Notes: a model not told the origin generated them from the letters alone. Counted from the first letter of the stretch, positions 1-6,474 are shown. The stretch is 6,474 nucleotides of DNA from an uncultured Alphaproteobacteria bacterium (GCA_937950105.1 CALFEM010000621.1:1-6474), one strand, 5' to 3'. Translations and numbers: made by a program.

Positions 1-1
1 C

Positions 2-1633
2 GAAGGCCAGGCGCAGCCGGATTACTATCTCGGCATGCTGTTGCTGCTGTGCGATCCGCAAGCGCCGTTGCCTGGCGATCCGTCGTCATTGGTCCCGGCG
101 GTGCCGGCCGAACCCTACCAGATCATCGACGGCCAGCAGCGCGTACTGACACTGACGATCCTGTTCAGTGTCCTGCGTGACGCTTGTAACGGTGACGCGG
201 CAATCGCTGCCCGGCTCGCCGGGCTCGTTTCGATCCCGAGCGAGACCGGAACGCTCGGTGACCAGATGGTCGCGCTGCCTCGTTATCGCCTCGGTCTCAA
301 CGGACGCGAGCGCGCCTTCTTCCAGCGCAACGTACAACGAGCCGGGGCCTGTCGGCCGTCGGACGAACGCGACGAAGCTCCGAGCGAAGCCGCACGGCGC
401 ATCTTCGCCGTGCGCGATGCGTTCATCGCCGCCATCGCCGCGTTGCCGGCCGCGGCGCGCACCAGGCTCGCGGAATATCTCATCGGGCGCTGTCACGTCG
501 TCGTCATGCTGTCGCACGACATCGATCGTGCACACCTGCTGTTCACGGTCATGAACGAGCGTGGCAAGCCGCTGCAACGCGCCGACATCCTGAAGGCCAG
601 CGTTCTTTCCGAGGTGGCGGCCGACGATCCGGGGCCATCGCGCCAGTGGGACGAGATCGAGCGGCTGCTCGGCCCGCTGATGGAGGAATTCCTGTCGCAT
701 CTGAGGGCCGTGCATGGCCGCTCGGCGCCGCGCATCGTGGCGGATCTGCGCAATCTCGTGCGCGATACCGGCGGCGCGAGCGCGTTCCTCAATAACGTCA
801 TGTTGCCCTATGCGCATATCCTCGCCGGCATCAGCGCTGCCTCGCACGCGGTCGAGATCGCGGTCCCCTATGCGCATCATCTCGTCTACCTGAACCGGCT
901 CAACGGCAGCGAGTGGAAGCCGGCGGTCATGCTGGTGCTGCGCCGCTATGCGACGCAGCCGGAAGTCGCCGTGCCGCTGATCGCGGCCATCGATCGCATG
1001 GCGTATGCGCTGCGCGTGCTGTGTCACGGCGTCGGCAAGCGCACCGCACGCTTCAATGCCATCATCCGCGCCATCGACGCAGGCGAGGCCATGTCGGGAG
1101 AGGCGGACGTCTTCCGTCTGTCACGGGAGGAAGCCAGAACCGCGGCCTACAATCTGCGTGACCTGCACGACCGCAATCCGCAGATCAGCAAACTGCTGCT
1201 GCTGCGGATCAACGACCTGATCGAGGGCGGGCTGCGCAGCGTCAACCCGTCGGGGTATAGTGTGGAGCACGTGCTGCCGCAGCGTCCGCCTGCCACCAGC
1301 GAATGGCGCGAAGTCATCGCAGATCCGGATCTGCGCGCGCTGGCGACGGAATCGCTCGGCAATCTGACGCTGGTGCCGCAAAGCCTCAACCAGAAGGCGC
1401 GCAACAGCGATTTCGCGGTGAAGCGGGGAATCCTCGAAGCCGCGATAACGCCGGAAACCGATCTCGCCATCATGCGCGATGTCGTCGAGTCACCGGCATG
1501 GACGCTCGACACCATTGCCGCGCGCGAGCGTTGGCTGCTGGCCGCCGCCGGGAGTTTTCTCGGCGTCGATGTCACCGATGTCGGGATCGACCACCAGTTG
1601 CGGCGCGGTTCGGACGGCGCCAAGGGCGGCTGA
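2..1633 (+). CDS. DUF262/DUF1524 protein (GmrSD/SspE-like NTPase-nuclease), 5' partial
   Basis: The reading frame is already open at base 2, so the start codon and probably some 40-60 residues lie left of the window. Residue numbers here count from the Met at base 35. The N-terminal DUF262 domain is recognised by a YYLG stretch at its beginning, the hallmark DGQQR motif (residues 32-36, bases 128-142) and a later FTVMNERGKPL block (170-180) followed by ADILKA. The C-terminal DUF1524 domain, an HNH-like nuclease, shows EHVLPQ (E411, H412) then LGNLTL (N443), N452, N457 and K463 in the usual spacing. In known relatives (GmrSD, SspE, BrxU) the DUF262 part binds and hydrolyses nucleotide and the DUF1524 part cuts DNA, restricting phages that carry modified bases or in response to phosphorothioate marks. 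All the key residues visible are kept, so the protein looks active. Which DNA modification it senses cannot be told. No methylase, Ssp or Dnd partner is in the window; any partner would have to be upstream. Confidence 0.9.
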   Translation, partial: EGQAQPDYYLGMLLLLCDPQAPLPGDPSSLVPAVPAEPYQIIDGQQRVLTLTILFSVLRDACNGDAAIAARLAGLVSIPSETGTLGDQMVALPRYRLGLNGRERAFFQRNVQRAGACRPSDERDEAPSEAARRIFAVRDAFIAAIAALPAAARTRLAEYLIGRCHVVVMLSHDIDRAHLLFTVMNERGKPLQRADILKASVLSEVAADDPGPSRQWDEIERLLGPLMEEFLSHLRAVHGRSAPRIVADLRNLVRDTGGASAFLNNVMLPYAHILAGISAASHAVEIAVPYAHHLVYLNRLNGSEWKPAVMLVLRRYATQPEVAVPLIAAIDRMAYALRVLCHGVGKRTARFNAIIRAIDAGEAMSGEADVFRLSREEARTAAYNLRDLHDRNPQISKLLLLRINDLIEGGLRSVNPSGYSVEHVLPQRPPATSEWREVIADPDLRALATESLGNLTLVPQSLNQKARNSDFAVKRGILEAAITPETDLAIMRDVVESPAWTLDTIAARERWLLAAAGSFLGVDVTDVGIDHQLRRGSDGAKGG

Positions 1634-1682
1634 GGCGCTGTCCAGAACCGGCCTTGCATGCGGCGCGTGCAGGATGGCGGCC

Positions 1683-1717
1683 CTGGCCGAGCCCGCGAAA
1701 CTTTGGTTCGCGGCCAG
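1683..1717 (+). terminator. possible terminator hairpin after the DUF262 gene
   Basis: A perfect 7-bp stem, CCGCGAA (1693-1699) against TTCGCGG (1707-1713), closes a 7-base loop. CTGG (1683-1686) and CCAG (1714-1717) can pair outside it across a bulge on the left arm. It lies about 50 bases after the stop codon of the DUF262 gene, where a terminator would be expected. No T-tract follows, so intrinsic termination is not certain. It could instead be a structure protecting the 3' end of the mRNA. Confidence 0.3.
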
Positions 1718-1760
1718 CGCGCTTGCCTGGTGAGATGCTGGCATCCTACATGGCATCAGC

Positions 1761-1780
1761 CTTCGCCGATATCGGCCAAG
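1761..1780. promoter_or_regulatory. 20-bp near-perfect palindrome, candidate operator
   Basis: The 20 bases read the same on both strands except for one symmetrical pair (positions 4 and 17). The 12-bp core GCCGATATCGGC is a perfect palindrome. It sits 50 bases before the MATE start codon. A gapless palindrome of this size makes a poor RNA hairpin, because no loop is left, but it is typical of a binding site for a dimeric repressor, such as the TetR-type regulators that often control efflux pumps. No regulator gene lies in the window, so the binding protein is unknown. Confidence 0.35.
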
Positions 1781-1830
1781 CCTAGAGCGCGTCAGGTCGG
1801 CGTCCCGCATGACGGCCAGAACAGGCAGAC

Positions 1831-3303
1831 ATGAGCACCGAGCAGCCGAGCGATCCAGCGGCTATATCTCCTCGAAGCGCGGCCTGGGGAGAGCCAGTGG
1901 CAAGCCGGCCGCCTCGGCCGTCGCCGCGTGCCGGGCGACGGCCGTCGCCGCGTGCCGGGCGCGGCCAGCGCGCGGTGTTCCTCGAAGGCTCTCTGTTGCG
2001 GCACATCCTCGTCATGACCGGCACCGGCGCTGTCGGGCTGATGGCGATCTTCCTCGGTGATCTCGCCAACATCTTCTTCCTTGGGCGGCTCGGGGATGAG
2101 GCGGTGGTGGCGGCGGTCGGTTATGCCGGGTCCATCCAGTTTCTCACCATTTCGATCGGCATCGGCCTCGCCATCGCCGCGACGTCGCTCGTGTCGCCGG
2201 CGCTGGGCGCCGGGTTTCGCATCCGCGCGCGCCGCCTCTCGACCAGCGCGCACGTACTGACGGCGGCCGTCGCGGCGCTTTTGGCCGTTGCGGTGTTCGT
2301 CGCCATCGGCCCGTTGCTGACGCTGTTCGGGGCTACAGGCCGCACGCATGCTCTCGCCAGCACCTATCTGCAGATCGTCGTGCCGACGCTGCCGCTGCTC
2401 GCCACCGGCATGACATCCTCGGCGGTGCTGCGTTCGGTCGGTGATGCGCGCCGTGCCATGTACGTCACGCTGGCCGGCGCGGTCGTCAACACGCTGCTCG
2501 ATCCGCTGCTGATCTTCTGGGCCGGACTCGGTCTCGAAGGTGCCGCGATCGCCTCCGCCGTGTCGCGCCTCGCCATCCTCGCAATCGGTCTCCACGGCGT
2601 CGGCCGCGTGCATGCGCTGCTCGCCCGGCCGAGCGTCGCCCAGGCCCTCGCCGATGCGCGCCCGCTGAGCGCGGTGGCGGTGCCCGCAGTCTTGACCAAC
2701 ATCGCGACGCCGGTCTCGAACGCCTACGTGACGATGGCGATGTCGGAGCATGGCGACAGCGCTGTTGCCGGCTGGGCGATTGTCGGGCGCGTCACGCCGG
2801 TCGCCTTCGGCGCGATCTACGCGCTCTCCGGTACCATCGGGCCGATCATCGGACAGAACTACGGTGCCGGGCGCAACGACCGCATGCGCGAGGCGTTGAC
2901 GCTCTCGCTGTTCGTCACGGCCGGTTTCACGCTTTTCGCATGGGTCGTGCTGGCCCTGCTGGCGGAGCCGCTGACCCATGCATTCCGTGCCAGCGGAGAG
3001 GCGGCGGAGTTGATCGTTCTGTTCTGCCGCTGGCTGGCGCCACTGTTCGTCTTCCTCGGCATGATGTTCGTCGCCAATGCGGTCTTCATCACACTCGGTC
3101 GACCGCACTATTCGACCATGCTGAACTGGGGCCGGGCGACCCTCGGAACGGTGCCGTTCGTCGCCTACGGCGCCTCGATCGCGGGCGCCTACGGTGTGCT
3201 CGCCGGCAACATGGTCGGCGGAATTCTGTTCGGCGTCGTCAGCGTGGTGTTGTGCTATCGCCTGCTGTCGTGGCTGTCTGGACAGGTGCCACCGAATCGG
3301 TGA
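1831..3303 (+). CDS. MATE family efflux transporter with Arg/Pro-rich N-terminal extension
   Basis: A 490-residue multi-spanning inner-membrane protein of the MATE (NorM/DinF-like) family, part of the MOP superfamily. Members export drugs and other organic molecules in exchange for H+ or Na+. The membrane part begins near residue 55 and runs as successive hydrophobic helices to the C-terminus, compatible with the usual 12. The first helix carries the conserved family aspartate (D77, in GDLANIFFLGRLG), placed where the cation-binding Asp of transmembrane helix 1 lies in other members. In-frame stops at 1783 and 1810 make the ATG at 1831 the first usable ATG; AGG at 1823-1825 is only a weak ribosome site. 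The first ~48 residues are an extra Arg/Pro/Ser-rich tail containing the exact tandem repeat described separately. A GTG at 1975 could start a shorter protein but has no clear ribosome site. A GT4 glycosyltransferase gene follows after 84 bases. The substrate cannot be predicted; lipid-linked sugar transport is speculative. Confidence 0.92.
   Translation: MSTEQPSDPAAISPRSAAWGEPVASRPPRPSPRAGRRPSPRAGRGQRAVFLEGSLLRHILVMTGTGAVGLMAIFLGDLANIFFLGRLGDEAVVAAVGYAGSIQFLTISIGIGLAIAATSLVSPALGAGFRIRARRLSTSAHVLTAAVAALLAVAVFVAIGPLLTLFGATGRTHALASTYLQIVVPTLPLLATGMTSSAVLRSVGDARRAMYVTLAGAVVNTLLDPLLIFWAGLGLEGAAIASAVSRLAILAIGLHGVGRVHALLARPSVAQALADARPLSAVAVPAVLTNIATPVSNAYVTMAMSEHGDSAVAGWAIVGRVTPVAFGAIYALSGTIGPIIGQNYGAGRNDRMREALTLSLFVTAGFTLFAWVVLALLAEPLTHAFRASGEAAELIVLFCRWLAPLFVFLGMMFVANAVFITLGRPHYSTMLNWGRATLGTVPFVAYGASIAGAYGVLAGNMVGGILFGVVSVVLCYRLLSWLSGQVPPNR
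1915..1961 (+). repeat. 24-bp tandem duplication (8-residue protein repeat)
   Basis: Two adjacent copies of a 24-base unit (1915-1938 and 1939-1962) agree at the first 23 positions and differ only at the last base (A against C). The unit is a multiple of three, so it encodes RPSPRAGR twice in a row (residues 29-36 and 37-44 of the MATE protein), ahead of the first membrane helix. The near-identity at the DNA level indicates a recent slippage-type duplication. Confidence 0.9.
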
Positions 3304-3373
3304 GCGCGACGGTTCCGCGTGCCTTCGCCAACCCATCGACGGGCTCGCCTGCGGGCTGGCTCCGCGATCCGCC

Positions 3374-3379
3374 AGGGAG
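3374..3379 (+). promoter_or_regulatory. ribosome binding site that sets the GT4 start
   Basis: AGGGAG lies 8 bases before the ATG at 3388. The in-frame GTG at 3319 has no comparable site and would add 23 Arg-rich residues with no likeness to the family, so the site favours the later ATG. Confidence 0.6.
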
Positions 3380-3387
3380 CGGCCCTC

Positions 3388-4557
3388 ATGTTCAAGCGCG
3401 CTCAGCCAGAGCGGCCCGTCCGCCGCGTCGCCTTCGTCGCCGGCACCGCGCGCAACCTGCTCGGCATGCGCGCGCCGCTGATGCGCGCGCTGCTCGATCG
3501 CGGCATTTCAGTTCTCGCTGTGGCGCCATCCTTCTCCGCCGAGGAGGAGGCGCGTCTCGAATCCATGCGGATCGAGCGCGCCACGTTCGAGCTCGTACCG
3601 CGCGGGCCGCGCATGCTCGCGGATTTCCAGATCGTGCGCGAGCTGAAGGAGAAGCTTGCCGTCTGGCAGGCGGATGCCGTGGTGGCGTCGTCGGGTCGTG
3701 TCATGGCGCTGGCGACGATTGCCGCGGCGCGCGCCCGCGTTCCGCGCCGCGTGGCGGTCGTCAATGGCCTGCCGGTCGAACGCATCACTGCCGCAACAGC
3801 GGACCAACTCGCCGCACGTCCGCGGCTCATGGCCCGTGGGCTGCGTAGCGCCACCGCGGTTCTGCTTCACAACCGCGACGACAAGCGCCGTCTCGAACGG
3901 CAGGGCATGCTTTCGCACCCGACGACGGTAACGGTTCTGCCCGGAGCAGGCGTCGATCTCGCCGCTTTTGCCACAGCGCCGCTGCCACCGGCAGCGAACG
4001 GCCTCGTCTTCCTCATGATCGCGACGCTCGACCGGGCGCGCGGTGTGCTCGATTATTGCGAGGCGGCGCGTGCGCTCAAGGCCCGCGCGCCGCTGGCGAG
4101 GTTCCTGCTCGCCGGCCCGGCCGGCACCAGCGCGTCGGTTGTCAAACCGGAAGAGTTGCGGCCCTACGCCGATGCGGTGACGTTCCTAGGGCCGCTCGTC
4201 GACGTGCGCCCGGCGCTCGCAGACTGCCACGTCTTCGTCTATCCGTCGGACGGAGAGGGCATGCCGCGCGCGTTGCTCGAAGCCTTGGCGAGCGGTCGTC
4301 CCGTCGTCACCACCACCGCGCCGGGATGTCGCGACACGGCCGATGATCGCGTCAATGGATGTCTGGTGCCGCCGGGCGATGTCGCGGCGCTCGAACTCGC
4401 GATGGCGAGTTTCCTGAAGCGGCCCGATCTGCTCGCGTCAATGGCGCGCGCCAGCCGCCTCAAGGCCGAGCGTCATTTCGACGAACGCCACGTGATCGAC
4501 GCCATGATGGAGCTGATCGGCGTGCGCCTGCCAACCGCTGCGGCCGCTGCTGCTTGA
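3388..4557 (+). CDS. family 4 glycosyltransferase (GT-B fold)
   Basis: A 389-residue cytoplasmic or membrane-associated GT4 retaining glycosyltransferase, which moves a sugar from a nucleotide-sugar donor to an acceptor such as a lipid-linked or surface saccharide. The N-terminal acceptor half starts with RRVAFVAG and a typical pattern of alternating strands and helices (residues about 10-190). The donor half has a MIATLDRARGVLDYCEA block, then the diagnostic EX7E motif in EGMPRALLEALASG (E290 and E298), followed by RPVVTTTAPGCRDT and VNGCLVPPGD, which read like the WbuB/PglA-type GT4 enzymes of polysaccharide synthesis. Length is normal for the family. It is co-directional with the MATE gene 84 bases upstream, with no obvious terminator between, so co-transcription is likely. 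It ends 32 bases from the stop of the opposing gene. Donor sugar and acceptor cannot be deduced. No other polysaccharide genes are in view, so it may act in a small pathway or as an orphan. Confidence 0.88.
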   Translation: MFKRAQPERPVRRVAFVAGTARNLLGMRAPLMRALLDRGISVLAVAPSFSAEEEARLESMRIERATFELVPRGPRMLADFQIVRELKEKLAVWQADAVVASSGRVMALATIAAARARVPRRVAVVNGLPVERITAATADQLAARPRLMARGLRSATAVLLHNRDDKRRLERQGMLSHPTTVTVLPGAGVDLAAFATAPLPPAANGLVFLMIATLDRARGVLDYCEAARALKARAPLARFLLAGPAGTSASVVKPEELRPYADAVTFLGPLVDVRPALADCHVFVYPSDGEGMPRALLEALASGRPVVTTTAPGCRDTADDRVNGCLVPPGDVAALELAMASFLKRPDLLASMARASRLKAERHFDERHVIDAMMELIGVRLPTAAAAAA

Positions 4558-4582
4558 TTTACGGATCGATCTGAGCGGAGGC

Positions 4583-4605
4583 GTCTCGCCTACGAAGGCG
4601 ACGAC
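4583..4605. terminator. hairpin between convergent genes
   Basis: A perfect 6-bp stem, TCGCCT (4586-4591) with AGGCGA (4596-4601), encloses the 4-base loop ACGA. GTC/GAC can extend it past one bulged C. It sits at the junction of two convergent genes and overlaps the last codons of the minus-strand gene, a natural place for a two-way terminator. There is no T-run on either side, so the call is weak. Confidence 0.3.
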
Positions 4606-5795
4606 AGAGGCGGGACCGCGATGCGCCGCCACGCTGCGACCGAAGCCTCGAGATCGGCGACCACGAGCGCCCCGACATCGACGCCGCCGGCGCGTGAGAA
4701 CCCGGCAATGCGCGGCACCGGATCGACCGCCGCGAACGCGAAGCCGTCGTCGGCGACAGCGAGGGTGATCGCTGCAAGCCGCAACTCCAGCGCCTCGGCA
4801 ACCTGCTCGGCGAAGGCTGCCGCTCCTGCCGCGTCGACTTGGCGCGCGGCCTCCGTTTCGGGCCGTTGCAAGGCAACCGCCTTGCGACCGATCACCAGCA
4901 GCGCCAGGTGCCCGTCTCCGGGCGGCTGATCCGTTCCGTCGTGTTCCGCGTCGGCGATGATGGCGGAGCCAACGCTGACGATGCCATGCCGCAGCAGCGT
5001 CTGGCGCACGGCGAGCGGCGAGGCCAGCCGCTCCAGGGCGTCGGCGCGGTTCGGTGAGTAGCTGCCCATCAGCTCGAGCTGGCGCAGCGCGGCGCGTGCG
5101 AACTGGCCGCCCCCTCCGCCGATGCGCGGGATCACGGCGTCGAAATGCGGCACCGGCTCGGAGCCGTCGAGACATCCGGGCTCCAGCCCGTCGAAGCGCA
5201 GCGACAGCCGCGCCAGATCGAGCCGCTCGACCACGTGGCCGCGCGCCTCGGCGGCGGCGGCGAGGCGCATCGGTGCGTTCGACGTGGGTTTGCGCGACAG
5301 GATCGCGATGCGCAACGGGCGGCGCGCGTGGGCGGTCGGGCGCAGCTTGCGATAGATCTTGCCTGACAGTCGCGGCTGGCGGAACGACGAGGTGGGATCG
5401 ACGTACATGTCCTCGCGGATCGCCTGTCGTCCGATCAGCATGCGATAGCTCATGGTCGCGCGGTTGGTGAGCGTGACGTCGATCGGCCATTCGCGATCAC
5501 CCATCTGCACGCGCGTCGCGATCACGTAGCGCAGCTCGCTCTCGCCGTTCGAACTCGTCACCTCTCGGCGCGCCACGATCGGTGCCGAGCAGACGATCTC
5601 GATATCGTCACGGCGCGCGATCGGATGCACGGTGAAGCGGACCAGCGGCGCGCCGATCGGCCCGAACGGCTCGATCTGGAAAGCATGCAGCGCCGAGGTG
5701 CGCGCGCCCGTGTCGATCTTGGCCTTGATCGCGGGAATGCCGAGCTCCGGCAGCGCCAGCCATTCCTCCCAGCCGAGTATGAACGGCGCCGGCAT
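4590..5795 (-). CDS. RimB-like retropepsin fused to a degenerate RimK-like ATP-grasp domain
   Basis: A 401-residue two-domain protein. Residues 1-150 match the RimB-like family (often named ATP-dependent zinc protease, PF05618): LGWEEWLALPELGIPAIKAK, then the retropepsin signature DTGARTS with catalytic-type D28, and GRQAIREDMYVDP near 122-134. RimB is described as a protease trimming the poly-glutamate tail that RimK adds to ribosomal protein S6. Residues 161-392 follow RimK: LRIAILSR at the start, HFDAVIPRIG (217-226), ALRQLELMGSYSPN (236-249). The ATP-grasp core is then missing: compared with E. coli RimK as I recall it, about 50 residues with the ATP lysine and the EGTQGIGV loop are absent, as is the RSNLHRGG segment. 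The Lys of ARDK is P260, and the metal-binding E-x-N is A356-V-D358. The frame has no stop or shift, so this looks like a pseudo-ligase rather than a decayed gene. The ATG at 5795 fits the family start; AAGGA lies 11 bases upstream. S6-tail processing is plausible but unproven. Confidence 0.85.
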   Translation of the reverse strand: MPAPFILGWEEWLALPELGIPAIKAKIDTGARTSALHAFQIEPFGPIGAPLVRFTVHPIARRDDIEIVCSAPIVARREVTSSNGESELRYVIATRVQMGDREWPIDVTLTNRATMSYRMLIGRQAIREDMYVDPTSSFRQPRLSGKIYRKLRPTAHARRPLRIAILSRKPTSNAPMRLAAAAEARGHVVERLDLARLSLRFDGLEPGCLDGSEPVPHFDAVIPRIGGGGGQFARAALRQLELMGSYSPNRADALERLASPLAVRQTLLRHGIVSVGSAIIADAEHDGTDQPPGDGHLALLVIGRKAVALQRPETEAARQVDAAGAAAFAEQVAEALELRLAAITLAVADDGFAFAAVDPVPRIAGFSRAGGVDVGALVVADLEASVAAWRRIAVPPLSSPS

Positions 5796-6053
5796 TTGCG
5801 TTCGCGTCCTTGTTCTCGTGCGGGTCGAATCGCCTTTCGCTTGACCCTGGCATGGTAGCAGGTCGGCGGCGTGACGGATGCAACTGTGCCCGCCGCGGGC
5901 GCATGCGGCGCAGCCATGGCGCGCGGTGGTGAGCCCCCATCCGCTATCATGCCAGCGATTCGACTACGCTGCCGCATGAGCGGCGCGGTGGCTGCGGGCC
6001 GAGGAGGACCCTCAACGCGGTTTTCACTTAGCGAGGACAGGGGAGCGGAATTC
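5796..6053. promoter_or_regulatory. divergent intergenic region
   Basis: This 258-base gap separates two divergent genes and must hold promoters for both, but I find no convincing -35/-10 pair. It contains a short G+C hairpin or palindrome (GCCCGC-C-GCGGGC, 5888-5900). A TTGACC at 5841 on the plus strand has no suitable -10 partner. In-frame ATGs at 5949 and 5976 could extend the downstream gene leftwards but lack good ribosome sites. Confidence 0.35.
6039..6045 (+). promoter_or_regulatory. strong ribosome binding site for the 3'-edge gene
   Basis: AGGGGAG stands 8 bases before the ATG at 6054. It is the best Shine-Dalgarno match in the window and the main reason for preferring this start over the in-frame ATGs at 5949 and 5976. 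Confidence 0.55.
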
Positions 6054-6474
6054 ATGACGGCACGAAGCCGGGCCGGACGGCGTGCCCGCGGCGCAATCGC
6101 AACCGTCATCGCAAGTGCGGGCGCGCTGCTCGAGTTCGCGGGACTTTCGTGTCATCTGGCGACAGCTGCGATCGCGGCCGAGCCCCGCTCCAGCATCGCC
6201 TTCGCACTCGCCGACCGGGCGGCGCTCGGTGCACTGGCGGCCGGCTTCAACGATCCCGCCCGCGCGCGCCCGCACGCTTTGGCACTCACTGATCTGATGC
6301 TCGAGATCACGGCGCCCGGCGGCGGTGATGCCGCCGCTGCACTCGCCGCCGATGCCGAGCCCTCGCGCGGACGCCGGCGCGGGCTGTTTCGTATTCGCCT
6401 GCTGGCGGTCGCGGGCGGCCGGCTGCGCGCCGATGCGAGCGGCTGGTGCTCGTATTTCCGCGGTGGCGCGAGCC
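6054..6474 (+). CDS. putative exported protein of unknown function, 3' partial
   Basis: The frame from the ATG at 6054 stays open for 140 codons to the end of the window, where the gene is cut. I do not recognise the family. The first ~42 residues look like a signal peptide: a very basic start (six Arg in the first 12 residues), a hydrophobic stretch at about 13-31 interrupted by one Glu (E27), and an A-I-A-A site before EPRS (about 39-42). The Cys at 33 is not in a good lipobox. The mature part is Ala- and Arg-rich, with a less biased stretch ending WCSYFRGG near the edge. Support comes from the strong ribosome site, the G/C-rich third codon positions and the signal-like N-terminus. In DNA this rich in G+C, open frames of this length also arise by chance, so confidence is moderate. 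It is divergent from the RimB/RimK-like gene. Confidence 0.55.
   Translation, partial: MTARSRAGRRARGAIATVIASAGALLEFAGLSCHLATAAIAAEPRSSIAFALADRAALGALAAGFNDPARARPHALALTDLMLEITAPGGGDAAAALAADAEPSRGRRRGLFRIRLLAVAGGRLRADASGWCSYFRGGAS

Noticed and set aside
86..1027. 313-codon open frame on the minus strand across the DUF262 gene
   Set aside because: It is antisense to a gene with clear family motifs; its product is Arg/Asp/His-rich with no domain.
1700..1715. GGTTCG stretch resembling a tRNA T-loop
   Set aside because: No acceptor, D or anticodon arm can be formed around it; it is part of the simple hairpin described.
1792..3336. 514-codon open frame on the minus strand across the MATE gene
   Set aside because: It is antisense to a clear membrane protein, and its product is a mix of Arg, His, Asp, Gln and Glu with no recognisable domain, as expected for the complement of a high-GC gene.
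3319..3387. GTG at 3319 as the start of the glycosyltransferase
   Set aside because: It has no ribosome site and would add an Arg-rich stretch unlike the family, while the ATG at 3388 has AGGGAG at good spacing.
4438..5490. 350-codon open frame on the minus strand in another frame of the RimB/RimK-like gene
   Set aside because: It encodes an extremely Arg-rich product and overlaps the frame that holds the RimB and RimK motifs. I also checked it as a possible frameshifted source of the missing ATP-grasp segment and found no such motif.
5841..5870. TTGACC as a -35 promoter box
   Set aside because: No -10-like element lies 16-19 bases downstream.
5919..5992. Short direct repeats of GCGCGGTGG in the divergent spacer
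   Set aside because: Nine-base matches made only of G, C and T are expected by chance in sequence this rich in G+C.

Overview
The window is very G+C-rich (roughly two-thirds by eye), densely coded and strongly biased to G/C at third codon positions. With the gene types seen (a RimB/RimK-like fusion, a short MATE-GT4 gene pair), this fits a high-GC proteobacterium. An alphaproteobacterium of the Hyphomicrobiales type is my best guess, but there is no marker gene here to prove it. I see no tRNA, rRNA, CRISPR array, transposase or plasmid function.

Layout. (1) Bases 2-1633, plus strand: the 3' part of a DUF262/DUF1524 gene of the GmrSD/SspE type (NTPase plus HNH-like nuclease), cut by the left edge. 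Its family is mostly known from defence against phage with modified DNA. (2) Bases 1634-1830: a 197-base spacer with a terminator-like hairpin (about 1683-1717) and a 20-bp near-perfect palindrome (1761-1780) just before the next gene. (3) Bases 1831-3303, plus: a MATE-family membrane transporter with an unusual Arg/Pro-rich N-terminal extension that holds an exact 8-residue tandem duplication. (4) Bases 3388-4557, plus: a GT4 family glycosyltransferase 84 bases downstream, probably in the same transcript. (5) Bases 4590-5795, minus: a convergent gene whose product joins a RimB-like retropepsin domain to a RimK-like ATP-grasp domain that has lost its ATP-binding core and metal ligands. (6) Bases 5796-6053: a divergent spacer. 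(7) Bases 6054-6474, plus: the start of a probably exported protein of unknown function, cut by the right edge.

How the genes work together. The MATE and GT4 genes are the only likely operon. Because MATE proteins belong to the same MOP superfamily as the Wzx and MurJ lipid-linked sugar flippases, the pair may handle a glycosylated molecule, but drug efflux beside an unrelated sugar transferase is equally possible. The most unusual item is the RimB/pseudo-RimK fusion. It looks like a protease whose partner ligase domain has been kept as a non-catalytic fold, perhaps for substrate recognition. The DUF262 gene hints that a defence locus may lie to the left of the window.
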